Part shown: positions 1 to 8,880 of the stretch, in pieces
How positions within the stretch are numbered: the stretch's first letter is position 1
Layout of the letters: each line of letters begins with the position of its first letter
DNA from: Sulfurospirillum sp.
GTDB lineage: Bacteria > Campylobacterota > Campylobacteria > Campylobacterales > Sulfurospirillaceae
Direction of reading: 5' to 3'
DNA length: 48,134 nt
Assembly: GCA_026987955.1 (NCBI GenBank)
Contig: JALSME010000077.1
Location: 1 to 48,134, forward strand
Notes under the pieces: model-generated
Told to the model about the DNA's origin: nothing
What the model saw: the letters and a program-made list of their open reading frames with translations, nothing else
Databases searched by the model: none
Program-made: the position numbers and the translations under genes

Positions 1-16
1 AATAAAGGAGCCTATC

Positions 17-205
17 ATGTGTATTATGCATGCACCAATAAACAGAAAAACTCCAACTGTTAGAAAGTCAAAAAAAAGGGTAGTGACCCAAAGAACACCT
101 TTTAATAAGGAGCTTTTAAAGCCAGATCCTGATTTTGTAGATGAGAGGAAGATAGCACCTAAAGTAGAAAGTAAAGGATTTTTTAGTAAACTACTAGGAA
201 TATAA
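17..205 (+). CDS. Small hypothetical protein, 62 aa
   Basis: I do not recognise this gene. The ATG at 17 follows a good ribosome binding site (AAGGAG at 5-10, six bases away), so it is probably translated. The product is basic and rich in Lys, Arg and Pro, with no membrane segment or signal peptide. It ends in a short hydrophobic, possibly amphipathic stretch (GFFSKLLGI) that could touch a membrane or a partner protein; that is inference. It lies 15 bases upstream of lpxB on the same strand and probably shares its transcript. Anything upstream is outside the window. Confidence 0.6.
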   Translation: MCIMHAPINRKTPTVRKSKKRVVTQRTPFNKELLKPDPDFVDERKIAPKVESKGFFSKLLGI

Positions 206-220
206 CTATTAGGGCAACCC

Positions 221-1249
221 ATGAAACTCCTTCTTTCGATTCTTGAGCCTTCTGGCAACTTACATGTAGAGCCTATTTTGGATGCGCTTGAAAATTATGA
301 ACTTTTTGGTATATTTGATGAGAAGTTTGGAAAGCCTTTGCTTCCAAGTTCTGCGTTTTCTATCATGGGTTTTGTAGATGCTATCCCAAAGATAAGATTG
401 GCTAAAAAAACTATAAAAGAGATGGTGCAACTGAGTTTTAAAGTCGACAAAGTTCTGCTTATCGACTCCCCTGCTTTTAATCTGCCTTTGGCAAAAGCTA
501 TAAAAGAGGCAAATCCAAAAGTACAGATTATCTACTACATACTTCCTCAGGTTTGGGCTTGGAAGGCTAAAAGAGTTGCAAAGGTAGAAAAGTATTGTGA
601 TGTTTTGGCTTCTATTCTTCCTTTTGAACAACAGTTTTACAACAAAGCCACTTATGTTGGACACCCTTTGCTTGATGAAATTTCTAAATACAAAGACTCT
701 TATCAACCATCAGAGTATATCTGCTATTTGCCAGGAAGTAGAAAAAGTGAGATACAAAAACTCATGCCTATATATAAAGAGGTAGCAAAAAAAATAGCTA
801 AAAAAAATATACTTGTAATTCCTCCTCATTTTAGTGATGAAAAGATAGAAGAAATTTATGGCGATATTAGTGAATTTGAGATTTCCAAAGATACTCATGA
901 GAGTTTTTTAAAGAGTGAGTTTGCTTTTGTTTGTTCTGGAACTGCTACACTTGAAGCATCACTTATTGGGGTACCACTTGTGCTTGCTTATAAAGCAAAA
1001 GCACTAGATGCTTTTATTGCAAGAAGATTTGTAAAGCTTTCTCATGTGGGTTTAGCAAATATTATATTTGATTTTGCTAAAATAGAGCCTCTTCATGTTG
1101 AGCTTCTTCAAGATGATGTAACAGTAGAAAATCTTTTAAAAGAGTATAAAAAGATAGATAAAAAAGAGTTTTTTGAAAACTCTAAAAAGCTACATAAACT
1201 TCTAAAGTATGGAAGTAGAGATAGTATGATAAAATTGATAAGGAATTAA
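221..1249 (+). CDS. lpxB: Lipid-A-disaccharide synthase LpxB
   Basis: Glycosyltransferase of lipid A synthesis. It joins UDP-2,3-diacylglucosamine to lipid X to make the tetra-acyl disaccharide 1-phosphate, at the inner face of the inner membrane. The 342-residue length is a little shorter than the E. coli enzyme (about 380). Family motifs are visible: VGHPLLDE near residue 146, PGSRKSEI near 171, and CSGTATLE near 238 followed by a hydrophobic GVPLVLAYK segment. The ATG at 221 lacks a strong ribosome binding site and may depend on coupling to the small gene upstream. greA follows after one base. The LpxH-like phosphatase that would supply lipid X lies 1.5 kb downstream. Confidence 0.93.
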   Translation: MKLLLSILEPSGNLHVEPILDALENYELFGIFDEKFGKPLLPSSAFSIMGFVDAIPKIRLAKKTIKEMVQLSFKVDKVLLIDSPAFNLPLAKAIKEANPKVQIIYYILPQVWAWKAKRVAKVEKYCDVLASILPFEQQFYNKATYVGHPLLDEISKYKDSYQPSEYICYLPGSRKSEIQKLMPIYKEVAKKIAKKNILVIPPHFSDEKIEEIYGDISEFEISKDTHESFLKSEFAFVCSGTATLEASLIGVPLVLAYKAKALDAFIARRFVKLSHVGLANIIFDFAKIEPLHVELLQDDVTVENLLKEYKKIDKKEFFENSKKLHKLLKYGSRDSMIKLIRN

Positions 1250-1250
1250 G

Positions 1251-1736
1251 ATGAGCAAACAGCCTATGACTATGTATGGTCATGAAAAATTAAAAGCAGA
1301 ACTAAATGATCTAAACAAGGTACAGCGACCCGAAACCGTAATAGAGATTGATGTAGCAAGAAGTCATGGAGACTTAAAAGAGAATGCAGAGTACCATGCA
1401 GCAAGAGAAAAATTGAGATTTATTGAGGGGCGTATTGCCGAGCTTGGAGAGTTGCTTGTAAATTCACAAGTGGTTGACCCTGCATCATATGAACACGAAA
1501 GAGTGAGATTTGGTTCAACCGTTGAGCTTGAAGATATGCAAACGCAAGAGCAGATAAGCTATACCATAGTAGGACAGATAGAGAGTAACCCAGAAAAAGG
1601 ACTCATATCTTTTAACACACCTTTAGCTCGTGGACTTATGGGCAAGCAAGAGGGCGATGAGGTAGAGATAAATCTACCTGTTGGTAAAAAAGAGTTTGAA
1701 ATACTTAGCGTAGAATACAAAGATATAAAGTTTTAA
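1251..1736 (+). CDS. greA: Transcription elongation factor GreA
   Basis: GreA enters the secondary channel of stalled RNA polymerase and stimulates cleavage of backtracked RNA. The 161-residue length is typical. The N-terminal coiled coil carries the conserved tip GDLKENAEYHAAREK (residues 40-54), whose acidic residues D41 and E44 coordinate the catalytic magnesium. The C-terminal FKBP-like domain ends the protein. The start codon lies one base after the lpxB stop, and the greA stop overlaps the argC start, so the three genes are co-transcribed. In C. jejuni greA and lpxB are also neighbours, as I recall. Confidence 0.96.
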   Translation: MSKQPMTMYGHEKLKAELNDLNKVQRPETVIEIDVARSHGDLKENAEYHAAREKLRFIEGRIAELGELLVNSQVVDPASYEHERVRFGSTVELEDMQTQEQISYTIVGQIESNPEKGLISFNTPLARGLMGKQEGDEVEINLPVGKKEFEILSVEYKDIKF

Positions 1737-2746
1737 TGATGACAAAAGTAGCAATAATAGGTGCAAGTGGATATACTGGGTTAGAATTGATTAAAATTCT
1801 CCATTCTCATCCAAAGTTTGAGATAGTATATGTAGGTACATCGCAAGGCGGGGAAAAACTAAGTAAGCTTCACCCAAGTCTTAAAGGCGTAGTAGAGTTT
1901 GATGTGCAAAGAAGTGATGCAAATAAGATTGCAAAAGTAGCTGATTTAGCATTTTTGGCACTTCCTCACAAAACTGCCATGGGTTTTGCAAAAGAGCTTT
2001 TAGCTCTACATGTAAAGGTTGTGGACCTCTCAGCAGACTACCGTCTGGAACTTGATGCTTATGAGGAGTTTTACTGTTCACATGAAGATAAAGAAAATCT
2101 AAAAAATGCAGTTTACGGGTTGCCTGAAATAAATAGAGATAAGATAAAAAAGAGCCAATTAGTAGCTAATCCAGGTTGCTATCCAACAGCAAGCCTGCTT
2201 GGTCTTTTACCATTTGCAAACTATATAGATGAAGACTATCCAATTTTTATTGATGCAAAGAGCGGATTAAGTGGGGCTGGAAAAAAACTAAATGAGATGA
2301 CACAATTTGTCAATATGAACGAAAACATGTTTGCATATAACCCTCTAAAACATAGACACTCACCTGAGATAAGAGAGAAGTTAAAGCATATGACTAACAA
2401 AGACTTTGAAGTAAATTTTGTTCCGCACCTGATCCCAATTACAAGAGGTGAGTTAGTTAGTATCTATTTGAAACTAAACTCTAAAATAGATGCAAAAAAT
2501 ATACTAAGTGAGTTTTATAAAAATGAGAAGTTTATAAGAGTACGAGAAACTCCAGTAGATCTAAAATCAACAGCAGGAACAAATTTTTGTGATATTTTTG
2601 TAGCACAAAATGGAACTTCATTATTTATATCATCAAGTATAGATAACCTCCTAAAAGGCTCATCCTCAGGAGCAGTGGTCAATGCAAACTTGATGTGTGG
2701 ATATGAAGAGAATCTAGGAATTCCAATCTTTGCTTATGTGCCATAA
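1736..2746 (+). CDS. argC: N-acetyl-gamma-glutamyl-phosphate reductase ArgC
   Basis: NADPH-dependent reductase of arginine synthesis that converts N-acetylglutamyl phosphate to the semialdehyde. It has the N-terminal nucleotide-binding motif IGASGYTGLEL (from residue 8), the catalytic cysteine in NPGCYPTA (C148) and the late motif PHLIPITRGE. The 336-residue length is usual. Two adjacent start codons (1736 and 1739) overlap the greA stop, so the N-terminus may be one residue shorter. A one-mismatch copy of the dispersed 14-bp palindrome lies at 2004-2017 and encodes LHVK at residues 91-94. Confidence 0.95.
   Translation: MMTKVAIIGASGYTGLELIKILHSHPKFEIVYVGTSQGGEKLSKLHPSLKGVVEFDVQRSDANKIAKVADLAFLALPHKTAMGFAKELLALHVKVVDLSADYRLELDAYEEFYCSHEDKENLKNAVYGLPEINRDKIKKSQLVANPGCYPTASLLGLLPFANYIDEDYPIFIDAKSGLSGAGKKLNEMTQFVNMNENMFAYNPLKHRHSPEIREKLKHMTNKDFEVNFVPHLIPITRGELVSIYLKLNSKIDAKNILSEFYKNEKFIRVRETPVDLKSTAGTNFCDIFVAQNGTSLFISSSIDNLLKGSSSGAVVNANLMCGYEENLGIPIFAYVP
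2004..2017. repeat. Dispersed palindrome, one-mismatch copy
   Basis: CTCTACATGTAAAG in argC, read as LHVK at residues 91-94. Confidence 0.6.
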
Positions 2747-3464
2747 GATTAAAAATGGAGCTATTTTTATAGCTGATGCCCATGAAAATGATAGAAGGGA
2801 TAAGCTATATAGTTTTTTGCAAAAAATAGAATCAAAACAGATCGCTACATCTCAACTTTTTCTTATGGGAGATATGTTTGACTTGCTTATAGGTCATATT
2901 AAGTACTCACAAAACAAATGGCAAAAATATATTGATTTGATAGATAAAATAGCTTTACATGTAGAGGTGTTTTATCTTGAAGGCAATCATGATTTTCAGC
3001 TCTCATATGTTTTTAAAAACATCAATATAATCCCAATAAAACAGCAACCAGCTCATTTTATACTAGAAGACAAAACAGATATATACTTGTCTCATGGGGA
3101 CAAATACAGTGGAGATTTTCTATATATAGTCTATACAAAACTTATACGCTCAAGTGTTGTGCTAAAAATATTAAATTTTATAGATACAAGAAAAGAAAAT
3201 TTTATATCCAAAAAAATAGAAAATGATCAACACAAAAAGAGCATATGCACAAAAATCAAAAATTTTGAAGATATAGTTAGAAAAAAAATAGTACATTTTA
3301 AAGTAAGAAAAGGAAGTTTTATAGTCGAAGGTCATTACCATCAGAACCATAGTTTTGTAGTAAATGGATATAATTATATAAATTTGCCATCTTTTGCGTG
3401 TAATCAAAGTTATTTTATTGTAGAATGTTACCAACATGATAAGTTTACAAGTAAATTGTTGTAA
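2730..3464 (+). CDS. LpxH-like metallophosphoesterase (UDP-2,3-diacylglucosamine pyrophosphatase candidate)
   Basis: Calcineurin-like phosphoesterase with a complete metal-site set: DAH (16-18), GDMFD (47-51), GNHD (85-88), HGD (122-124) and GHYH (201-204). The fold, the 244-residue length and the nearby lpxB suggest hydrolysis of UDP-2,3-diacylglucosamine to lipid X, but sequence alone does not prove the substrate. The start is uncertain. A TTG at 2730 has AGGAA nine bases upstream, and an in-frame ATG lies at 2736; both overlap the end of argC. The middle region (about residues 140-190) is very Lys/Ile-rich and poorly conserved. A one-mismatch palindrome copy at 2953-2966 encodes LHVE. Confidence 0.8.
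   Translation: MLMCHKIKNGAIFIADAHENDRRDKLYSFLQKIESKQIATSQLFLMGDMFDLLIGHIKYSQNKWQKYIDLIDKIALHVEVFYLEGNHDFQLSYVFKNINIIPIKQQPAHFILEDKTDIYLSHGDKYSGDFLYIVYTKLIRSSVVLKILNFIDTRKENFISKKIENDQHKKSICTKIKNFEDIVRKKIVHFKVRKGSFIVEGHYHQNHSFVVNGYNYINLPSFACNQSYFIVECYQHDKFTSKLL
2953..2966. repeat. Dispersed palindrome, one-mismatch copy
   Basis: CTTTACATGTAGAG in the LpxH-like gene, read as LHVE from residue 76. Confidence 0.6.
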
Positions 3465-3478
3465 ATTAAGGGGTTAAA

Positions 3479-4426
3479 ATGTTTGATGATGATGTCTTAA
3501 AAGTAGGCTCCAATGAGATGGAGTTAGTAGATTTCCGTATTCTTAAACAAGAAGAGGATCGGATTTATGAAGGAATCTATGGAGTAAATGTAGCAAAAGT
3601 TAGGGAGATAATTAAAATCCCAAAGCTTACAGAACTTCCAGGTGTTCCTGAGTATATAGAGGGTATTTTTGATCTTCGTGGAGTGGTGATTCCTGTTGTA
3701 AATCTTGCAAAATGGATGCAGATAAAAGAACCACCAGAAGAGAATCTAAAACCAAGAGTTGTAATCACAGAGTTTAGTGATATTTTGATAGGATTTATAG
3801 TTCATGAAGCTAAAAGAATTAGAAGAATCAGTTGGAATGATATAGAGCCAGCCTCTTTCGTAGCAGGTATGGGCTCACTTGATAAATCACAAATCACAGG
3901 TGTAACTAGAATAGAGAATGATGAAGTTCTTCTTATCTTAGATCTTGAAAGCGTTGTTCAAGAGCTTGGACTTTATCAGCCAAATGTAGAAGTAGATAAC
4001 AAAATTATAGAAGAGATAGGCGGAACCGCTTTAGTGTTAGATGATAGCATGACAGCTAGAAGGCTCTCTCGCGATGCTCTTGAAAGAATGGGTATGAGAG
4101 TTGTTGAAGCAAAAGATGGTATAGAGGGAATTCAAAAGATGAATGAACTTTATGGTGTTTATGGTAAAGACTTGAATAAAGAGCTTAAAATTATCATCTC
4201 AGATGTTGAGATGCCAAAAATGGATGGTTTTCATTTTGCTGCAAACATGAAAGATGACGAGAGATTTTCAAGCATCCCTATCATATTTAATTCATCCATA
4301 AGCGATCATTTTAGTGAATTAAGAGGAAAAGAGGCGGGCGGCGAGGCCTATTTAACAAAATTTGATGCATCGGTTTTTTACAAAGAAGTTTCTAAAGTAA
4401 TTAAATCGCATGTAGATACAGAGTAA
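3479..4426 (+). CDS. cheV: Chemotaxis protein CheV (CheW domain plus receiver)
   Basis: Coupling protein that links chemoreceptors to CheA and can be phosphorylated. The N-terminal CheW-like domain (about residues 15-165) contains PGVPEYIEGIFDLRGVVIP. The C-terminal receiver domain (about 185-310) has the acidic pair at DD188-189, the phospho-acceptor D242 in SDVEMPKMDG, and a late TKFD lysine. Length 315. A good ribosome binding site (AAGGGG) precedes the ATG. cheA begins within a few bases of the stop codon, and the cheV-cheA-cheW order matches the Campylobacter cluster. The receiver may act as a phosphate sink or in adaptation; that is family knowledge, not shown here. Confidence 0.95.
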   Translation: MFDDDVLKVGSNEMELVDFRILKQEEDRIYEGIYGVNVAKVREIIKIPKLTELPGVPEYIEGIFDLRGVVIPVVNLAKWMQIKEPPEENLKPRVVITEFSDILIGFIVHEAKRIRRISWNDIEPASFVAGMGSLDKSQITGVTRIENDEVLLILDLESVVQELGLYQPNVEVDNKIIEEIGGTALVLDDSMTARRLSRDALERMGMRVVEAKDGIEGIQKMNELYGVYGKDLNKELKIIISDVEMPKMDGFHFAANMKDDERFSSIPIIFNSSISDHFSELRGKEAGGEAYLTKFDASVFYKEVSKVIKSHVDTE

Positions 4427-4436
4427 GGTGAGAACG

Positions 4437-6752
4437 ATGGATGATATACAAGAAATTTTGGAAGATTTTTTGGTCGAAGCGTTCGAACTTGTAGAACAGC
4501 TTGACCAAGATTTAGTAGAACTAGATACTAGACCAGAAGATTTAGAACTTTTAAATAGCATATTTAGAGTTGCACATACTATTAAAGGCTCATCATCATT
4601 TTTGAGTTTTGATGTTTTAACAAAACTAACTCATCACATGGAAGATGTCTTAAACAAGGCTAGAAAAGGTGAGTTGAAGCTCAATGAAGAGATTATGGAT
4701 GTAGTCTTAGAGTCAATTGATATGATGAAAACACTTCTTCACTGTATTCGAGATAACGGAGATGACACTACAATCGGTATGGATTTAGCAGATATTATTG
4801 GCCGTCTTGAAGCGGTAAGTGAAGGTAAAGAGATACCAGAACTTAGTGAAGATATTCAAGAGAGTAGTGAAGTTGAAGAGACTCCCAAAGAAGAAGTAAA
4901 AGAAGAATCAAAAGAAGAAGAGATAAGTAGTGAAGACTACTCGGCTATGAGTGATGATGAGGTAGAGGCTGAAATTGAGCGACTTTTAAGTGAGAAAAAA
5001 GCTGAAGCTAAAAAGAAGAAGCAGGCTAAAAATGCAGCAGAGCCTGAGAAGAAGCAACCTACTAAAGCAGCACCAGTTACTAAAAAAACAACTAATGCTG
5101 CACCTCCAGCTAAAAAGCATGCTTCAACTTTAGAGCAGACAATTCGTGTTGAGGTTAGCAGACTTGATCATTTGATGAATCTTATTGGAGAGCTTGTTCT
5201 TGGTAAAAATAGACTTCTTAAGATTTATGATGATGTTGAAGAGCGTTATGAAGGAGAGAAGTTTCTAGAAGAGCTTAATCAAGTTGTTTCAGCTATATCG
5301 TTAGTAACAACAGATCTTCAAATCGCAGTTATGAAGACAAGAATGCTTCCAATTGCAAAGGTATTTAATAAGTTTCCAAGAATGGTTCGTGATTTATCCC
5401 GCGAGTTAGGAAAGGGAATTGAGCTTAAAATATCTGGAGAAGATACAGAGTTAGATAAGTCAATTGTAGAAGAGATTGGTGATCCGCTTGTTCATATTAT
5501 TAGAAATTCATGTGACCACGGTATAGAAGATGGGGATACTAGGGAACAAAGAGGCAAAAACAGAACTGGACTTATTGAGCTTAAGGCATATAACGAGGGC
5601 AATTCTATTGTTATTGAGATTACAGATGATGGAAATGGATTAGATGCTGATATGCTTAGAGTAAAGTGTATAGAAAAGGGACTTATAAGCGAGAGAGAAG
5701 CAGATGCTATGGGCGATAAAGAGGCATTTGCACTTATATTTAAACCAGGATTCTCTACAGCAGAAAAACTTACAAATGTTAGTGGCCGTGGCGTTGGAAT
5801 GGATGTTGTTAAGACAAATATAGAAAAACTCAATGGTATTATTGATATTGATAGTGAGATTGGTAAGGGAACTGTTATTAAGATGAAAATCCCTCTTACT
5901 TTGGCTATTATTCAAGCACTATTAGTTGGTGCCCAAGAGGAGTACTATGCTATACCACTTGCATCTGTTTCAGAGACTGTAAGAATATCGCTTGATGAGA
6001 TATATACAGTAGAGGGAAGAAATGTGCTTAGGCTAAGAGATGAAGTTCTTTCTTTAGTAAGGCTATCAGATATATTTGGAGTAAAGCAAGTTTATGAAGC
6101 AGGTGAACATACCTATGTTGTTGTAATAGGTCTTGCTGAATCTAAGTTAGGATTGATAGTAGACACACTTGTAGGGCAAGAAGAGACAGTTATTAAGTCT
6201 ATGGGCGATTATCTTCAAGGTATTAATGGGATTGCAGGAGCAACTATTCGTGGTGATGGTGGGGTAACTCTTATTGTTGATATTGCATCTTTGATGGATA
6301 TGGCAAAGGGTTTAAAGGTAAACATTCGTGAGAGTATGCAGTCACAAAATAAAGTTAAAACAAAACCAGAAGATTATACCGTTTTGATAGTAGATGATAG
6401 CAAGATGGATAGAACTATAATGAAAAAATCCATTGATCCAATTGGAATCAAAATCATTGAAGCATCAAATGGTCAAGAGGCACTAAATACTTTGAAAAGC
6501 GGAGAGCATGATATTGATATTATGTTAATTGATATAGAGATGCCACGAATGGATGGTTATACACTCGCAAGTGAGATTAGAAAATACTCTAGATACAAAA
6601 ACTTACCGCTTATAGCAGTAACATCTAGAACCTCAAAAGCTGATAGATTAAGAGGTGTTGAGTCTGGAATGACAGAGTATATAACTAAGCCTTATTCGCC
6701 AGAGTACCTAGAGAATGTGGTACGAAAAAATACGAAACTAATAGCGGAGTAA
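4437..6752 (+). CDS. cheA: Chemotaxis histidine kinase CheA with C-terminal receiver (CheAY)
   Basis: Central kinase of chemotaxis. Domains in order: HPt with phospho-acceptor His47 (VAHTIKGSSSF), a long acidic then Lys/Ala/Pro-rich linker, the dimerisation helices, an HATPase domain (HIIRNSCDHGIE, then a GRGVGMDV glycine box), a CheW-like regulatory domain, and a receiver with LIDIEMPRMDG and a TKPY lysine. The attached receiver is typical of Campylobacterota. I chose the ATG at 4437 because AAGGTGAG sits just upstream at a suitable distance. A GTG at 4428, two bases after cheV, would add three residues. cheW follows after four bases. No cheY, cheB or cheR lies in this window. Confidence 0.95.
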   Translation: MDDIQEILEDFLVEAFELVEQLDQDLVELDTRPEDLELLNSIFRVAHTIKGSSSFLSFDVLTKLTHHMEDVLNKARKGELKLNEEIMDVVLESIDMMKTLLHCIRDNGDDTTIGMDLADIIGRLEAVSEGKEIPELSEDIQESSEVEETPKEEVKEESKEEEISSEDYSAMSDDEVEAEIERLLSEKKAEAKKKKQAKNAAEPEKKQPTKAAPVTKKTTNAAPPAKKHASTLEQTIRVEVSRLDHLMNLIGELVLGKNRLLKIYDDVEERYEGEKFLEELNQVVSAISLVTTDLQIAVMKTRMLPIAKVFNKFPRMVRDLSRELGKGIELKISGEDTELDKSIVEEIGDPLVHIIRNSCDHGIEDGDTREQRGKNRTGLIELKAYNEGNSIVIEITDDGNGLDADMLRVKCIEKGLISEREADAMGDKEAFALIFKPGFSTAEKLTNVSGRGVGMDVVKTNIEKLNGIIDIDSEIGKGTVIKMKIPLTLAIIQALLVGAQEEYYAIPLASVSETVRISLDEIYTVEGRNVLRLRDEVLSLVRLSDIFGVKQVYEAGEHTYVVVIGLAESKLGLIVDTLVGQEETVIKSMGDYLQGINGIAGATIRGDGGVTLIVDIASLMDMAKGLKVNIRESMQSQNKVKTKPEDYTVLIVDDSKMDRTIMKKSIDPIGIKIIEASNGQEALNTLKSGEHDIDIMLIDIEMPRMDGYTLASEIRKYSRYKNLPLIAVTSRTSKADRLRGVESGMTEYITKPYSPEYLENVVRKNTKLIAE

Positions 6753-6756
6753 TAAT

Positions 6757-7251
6757 ATGGCAGATAAATTAAATCAAATACTACAAAAACAGCAACAACA
6801 GATTCATGAACCAGACCACACAGATGATGATATAATTCAGCTTGTTGGTTTTATTATAGGGGATGAAGAGTATGCAATTCCTATTTTGAATATTGTTGAA
6901 ATAATTAAGCCAATAGAGTTTACTAGAGTACCTAGCGTTCCAGAGTATGTTCTAGGTGTTTTTAATATAAGAGGTAGTGTAATACCACTAATTGACTTAA
7001 GAAGAAAGTTTAACTTAACCCCTATGAACAATACAGGAGATACAAGGTATATAGTCATGAAAGGAGAGCACAATACTGCAGGATTTGTAATAGATAGACT
7101 AACAGAAGCGATTAGAATAAAATCAAATAGAATTGATCCTGCACCAGACAGTATTGGTGGCGATAAGGGCATGATATATGGTATTGGTAAGCGTGAAGAT
7201 AGTATGCTTACAATCCTTAAAGTAGAAGCTCTTTTAAAAAGAGACTTTTAA
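6757..7251 (+). CDS. cheW: Chemotaxis coupling protein CheW
   Basis: Adaptor that bridges chemoreceptor tips and CheA. A polar, Gln-rich N-terminal extension (LQKQQQQ, about 25 residues) precedes the single CheW domain, with EYAIPILNIVEIIKP and PSVPEYVLGVFNIRGSVIP. At 164 residues it is normal for the family. It is the last gene of the cheV-cheA-cheW group. A GC-rich hairpin follows the stop codon and may end or protect the transcript. Confidence 0.96.
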   Translation: MADKLNQILQKQQQQIHEPDHTDDDIIQLVGFIIGDEEYAIPILNIVEIIKPIEFTRVPSVPEYVLGVFNIRGSVIPLIDLRRKFNLTPMNNTGDTRYIVMKGEHNTAGFVIDRLTEAIRIKSNRIDPAPDSIGGDKGMIYGIGKREDSMLTILKVEALLKRDF

Positions 7252-7258
7252 GACCTTT

Positions 7259-7283
7259 GCGGGGCCAACAAGGCTAGCCCCGC
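7259..7283 (+). terminator. GC-rich hairpin after cheW
   Basis: A 7-bp perfect stem GCGGGGC/GCCCCGC (7259-7265 with 7277-7283) with an 11-base loop starts eight bases after the cheW stop codon. It stands out in this AT-rich sequence. No uninterrupted T tract follows (CTCTCTCTAAATG), so it may be a weak terminator or an mRNA 3'-end stabiliser rather than a classical intrinsic terminator. Confidence 0.5.
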
Positions 7284-7307
7284 TCTCTCTAAATGTAAAG
7301 AAAAATA

Positions 7308-7928
7308 ATGAAATTATGCGTATTTGATTTTGATTCAACACTAATGGACGGTGAGACAATAGATTTTTTTGCCTCAAAGTTAGGCGTTGAAGAAGAGGTT
7401 TCAAAGATAACAGAACTAGCTATGCAAGGTAAATTAGATTTTTTTGAGAGTCTTACCACTAGAGTTGAACTTTTAAAAGGGCTTGATATAAAAATTGTTG
7501 ATGAAATTTGCAAAAACTTACCATACATGAGTGGTGCTTATGAGGCTATCGAAGGGCTAAAAGCAAGAGGTTATAAAGTAGCAGTTTTTAGTGGTGGATT
7601 TCGAAATGCAACAGGTTTTGCAAAAGATATCTTAGGCTATGATATAGACTTTTCCAATGTTTTACATGTTAAAGATGGAAAGCTTACAGGTCTTGTTGGC
7701 GGTGATATGATGTTTGATTTTTCAAAAGGTGATATGATTCAAAGACTTCAGAGGTTTCTTGGAGTTAGTAGAAAAGATACAGTGGTAGTAGGTGACGGAG
7801 CCAACGATAGATCAATGTTTGCTCATGCTGATTTAAGAGTTGCATTTTGTGCAAAAGAGATACTAAAAAAAGAGGCAAATGTTATAATAGATAAAAAAGA
7901 TATGAGAGAGTTACTAAAATATGTATAA
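7308..7928 (+). CDS. serB: Phosphoserine phosphatase SerB (HAD family)
   Basis: Last step of serine synthesis: hydrolysis of phosphoserine. The HAD motif I is FDFDSTLMDGE (nucleophile D7, acid/base D9), followed by SGGFRNATG (motif II) and VVGDGANDRSMF (motif III). The 206-residue length fits the short SerB type. It begins 56 bases after cheW and overlaps the transaldolase start by eight bases, so those two are translationally coupled. The che-serB-tal order also occurs in C. jejuni, as I recall. Confidence 0.92.
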   Translation: MKLCVFDFDSTLMDGETIDFFASKLGVEEEVSKITELAMQGKLDFFESLTTRVELLKGLDIKIVDEICKNLPYMSGAYEAIEGLKARGYKVAVFSGGFRNATGFAKDILGYDIDFSNVLHVKDGKLTGLVGGDMMFDFSKGDMIQRLQRFLGVSRKDTVVVGDGANDRSMFAHADLRVAFCAKEILKKEANVIIDKKDMRELLKYV

Positions 7929-8880
7929 TGTAGAAAATTTTTCACTTTGGTGTGATTTTGTAGAAAGAGATTTTTTAAAAGGTGAGTTTATAGAGCTTTT
8001 GGATAGTAAAGTTTTTAATGGAGCAACGAGTAATCCAGCTATTTTTAAATCTGCTTTTTTAACTTCGCCCGCATATAAAGAGGATAGAGAAAAACTAAAA
8101 AATTTAGATGCAAAAGAGATATATGAAAAATTGGCTATTGAAGATATTAAAAGAGCAGCTGATACAATGCTACCACTCTATAAAAATAACAATGATGGAT
8201 TTATCTCTATTGAAGTTGATCCAACTCTTTGTGATGATTCTGAGGGGACAATTAAAGAGGGAAAAAGACTTTTTAAAGAGATAGCAAGAGAAAATGTAAT
8301 GATAAAAATTCCAGCAACTAAGGCGGGATATGTTGCGATGGAAGAGCTGATGAGATGTGATATAAATGTAAATGCAACGCTAATTTTTTCTCCAGATCAA
8401 GCAAAGGGATGTATGGAGGCATTTAAGCGAGCAAATAACCTTAACCCAAAAGGAGTAGTAAGTGTATTTGTAAGTAGATTTGATGGAAAATTAGACAAAC
8501 AGATAGAAAATTTGGGAATGCAAACAGCAAAGGTTGGCATATATAATGCAACAAAAATATACGATTTAATAGAAAGCTATAATTTGCCAAATATCAGAAC
8601 ACTTTTTGCTAGCACAGGAATAAAGAGTGAAGGGCTAGAAGTTGATTACTATATAAAAGAACTTCTTTTTAAAAACTCAGTAAATACAGCACCATTAGGA
8701 ACAATTAAAGCATTTATCAAGTCAAAAGCAGTTGAAAAAATACCGACAAAGGAGTATGAGAACTATTTTAGCGAGCTTAAACTAAATGGTATTGATATGC
8801 ATAAAGTTTATGATGAGCTTTTAGAAGATGGTTTAAAGTCTTTTAAAGATGCATTTGCGCAGATTTTAAAGGAGCTGTAG
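7921..8880 (+). CDS. tal: Transaldolase
   Basis: Pentose-phosphate enzyme that moves a dihydroxyacetone unit between sugar phosphates. The sequence has GATSNPAIF near residue 35, the Schiff-base lysine in VMIKIPATKAG (K129), and an NVNATLIFS strand. Length 319, typical of the bacterial TalB-like group found in Campylobacter and Helicobacter. The ATG overlaps the end of serB. The stop codon directly abuts the pilT ATG with no spacing, which suggests coupled translation. Confidence 0.92.
   Translation: MYNVENFSLWCDFVERDFLKGEFIELLDSKVFNGATSNPAIFKSAFLTSPAYKEDREKLKNLDAKEIYEKLAIEDIKRAADTMLPLYKNNNDGFISIEVDPTLCDDSEGTIKEGKRLFKEIARENVMIKIPATKAGYVAMEELMRCDINVNATLIFSPDQAKGCMEAFKRANNLNPKGVVSVFVSRFDGKLDKQIENLGMQTAKVGIYNATKIYDLIESYNLPNIRTLFASTGIKSEGLEVDYYIKELLFKNSVNTAPLGTIKAFIKSKAVEKIPTKEYENYFSELKLNGIDMHKVYDELLEDGLKSFKDAFAQILKEL

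Noticed and set aside
260-706. 148-codon minus-strand frame across lpxB
   Set aside because: It lies wholly inside a well-supported gene with clear LpxB motifs; the reverse product has no recognisable domain.
5492-5915. Two minus-strand frames inside cheA
   Set aside because: They oppose the conserved ATPase domain of CheA and have no start signals or family match.
7662-7675. TTTACATGTTAAAG in serB as a copy
   Set aside because: Three mismatches to the 14-mer and a plausible native SerB peptide; too weak to count.
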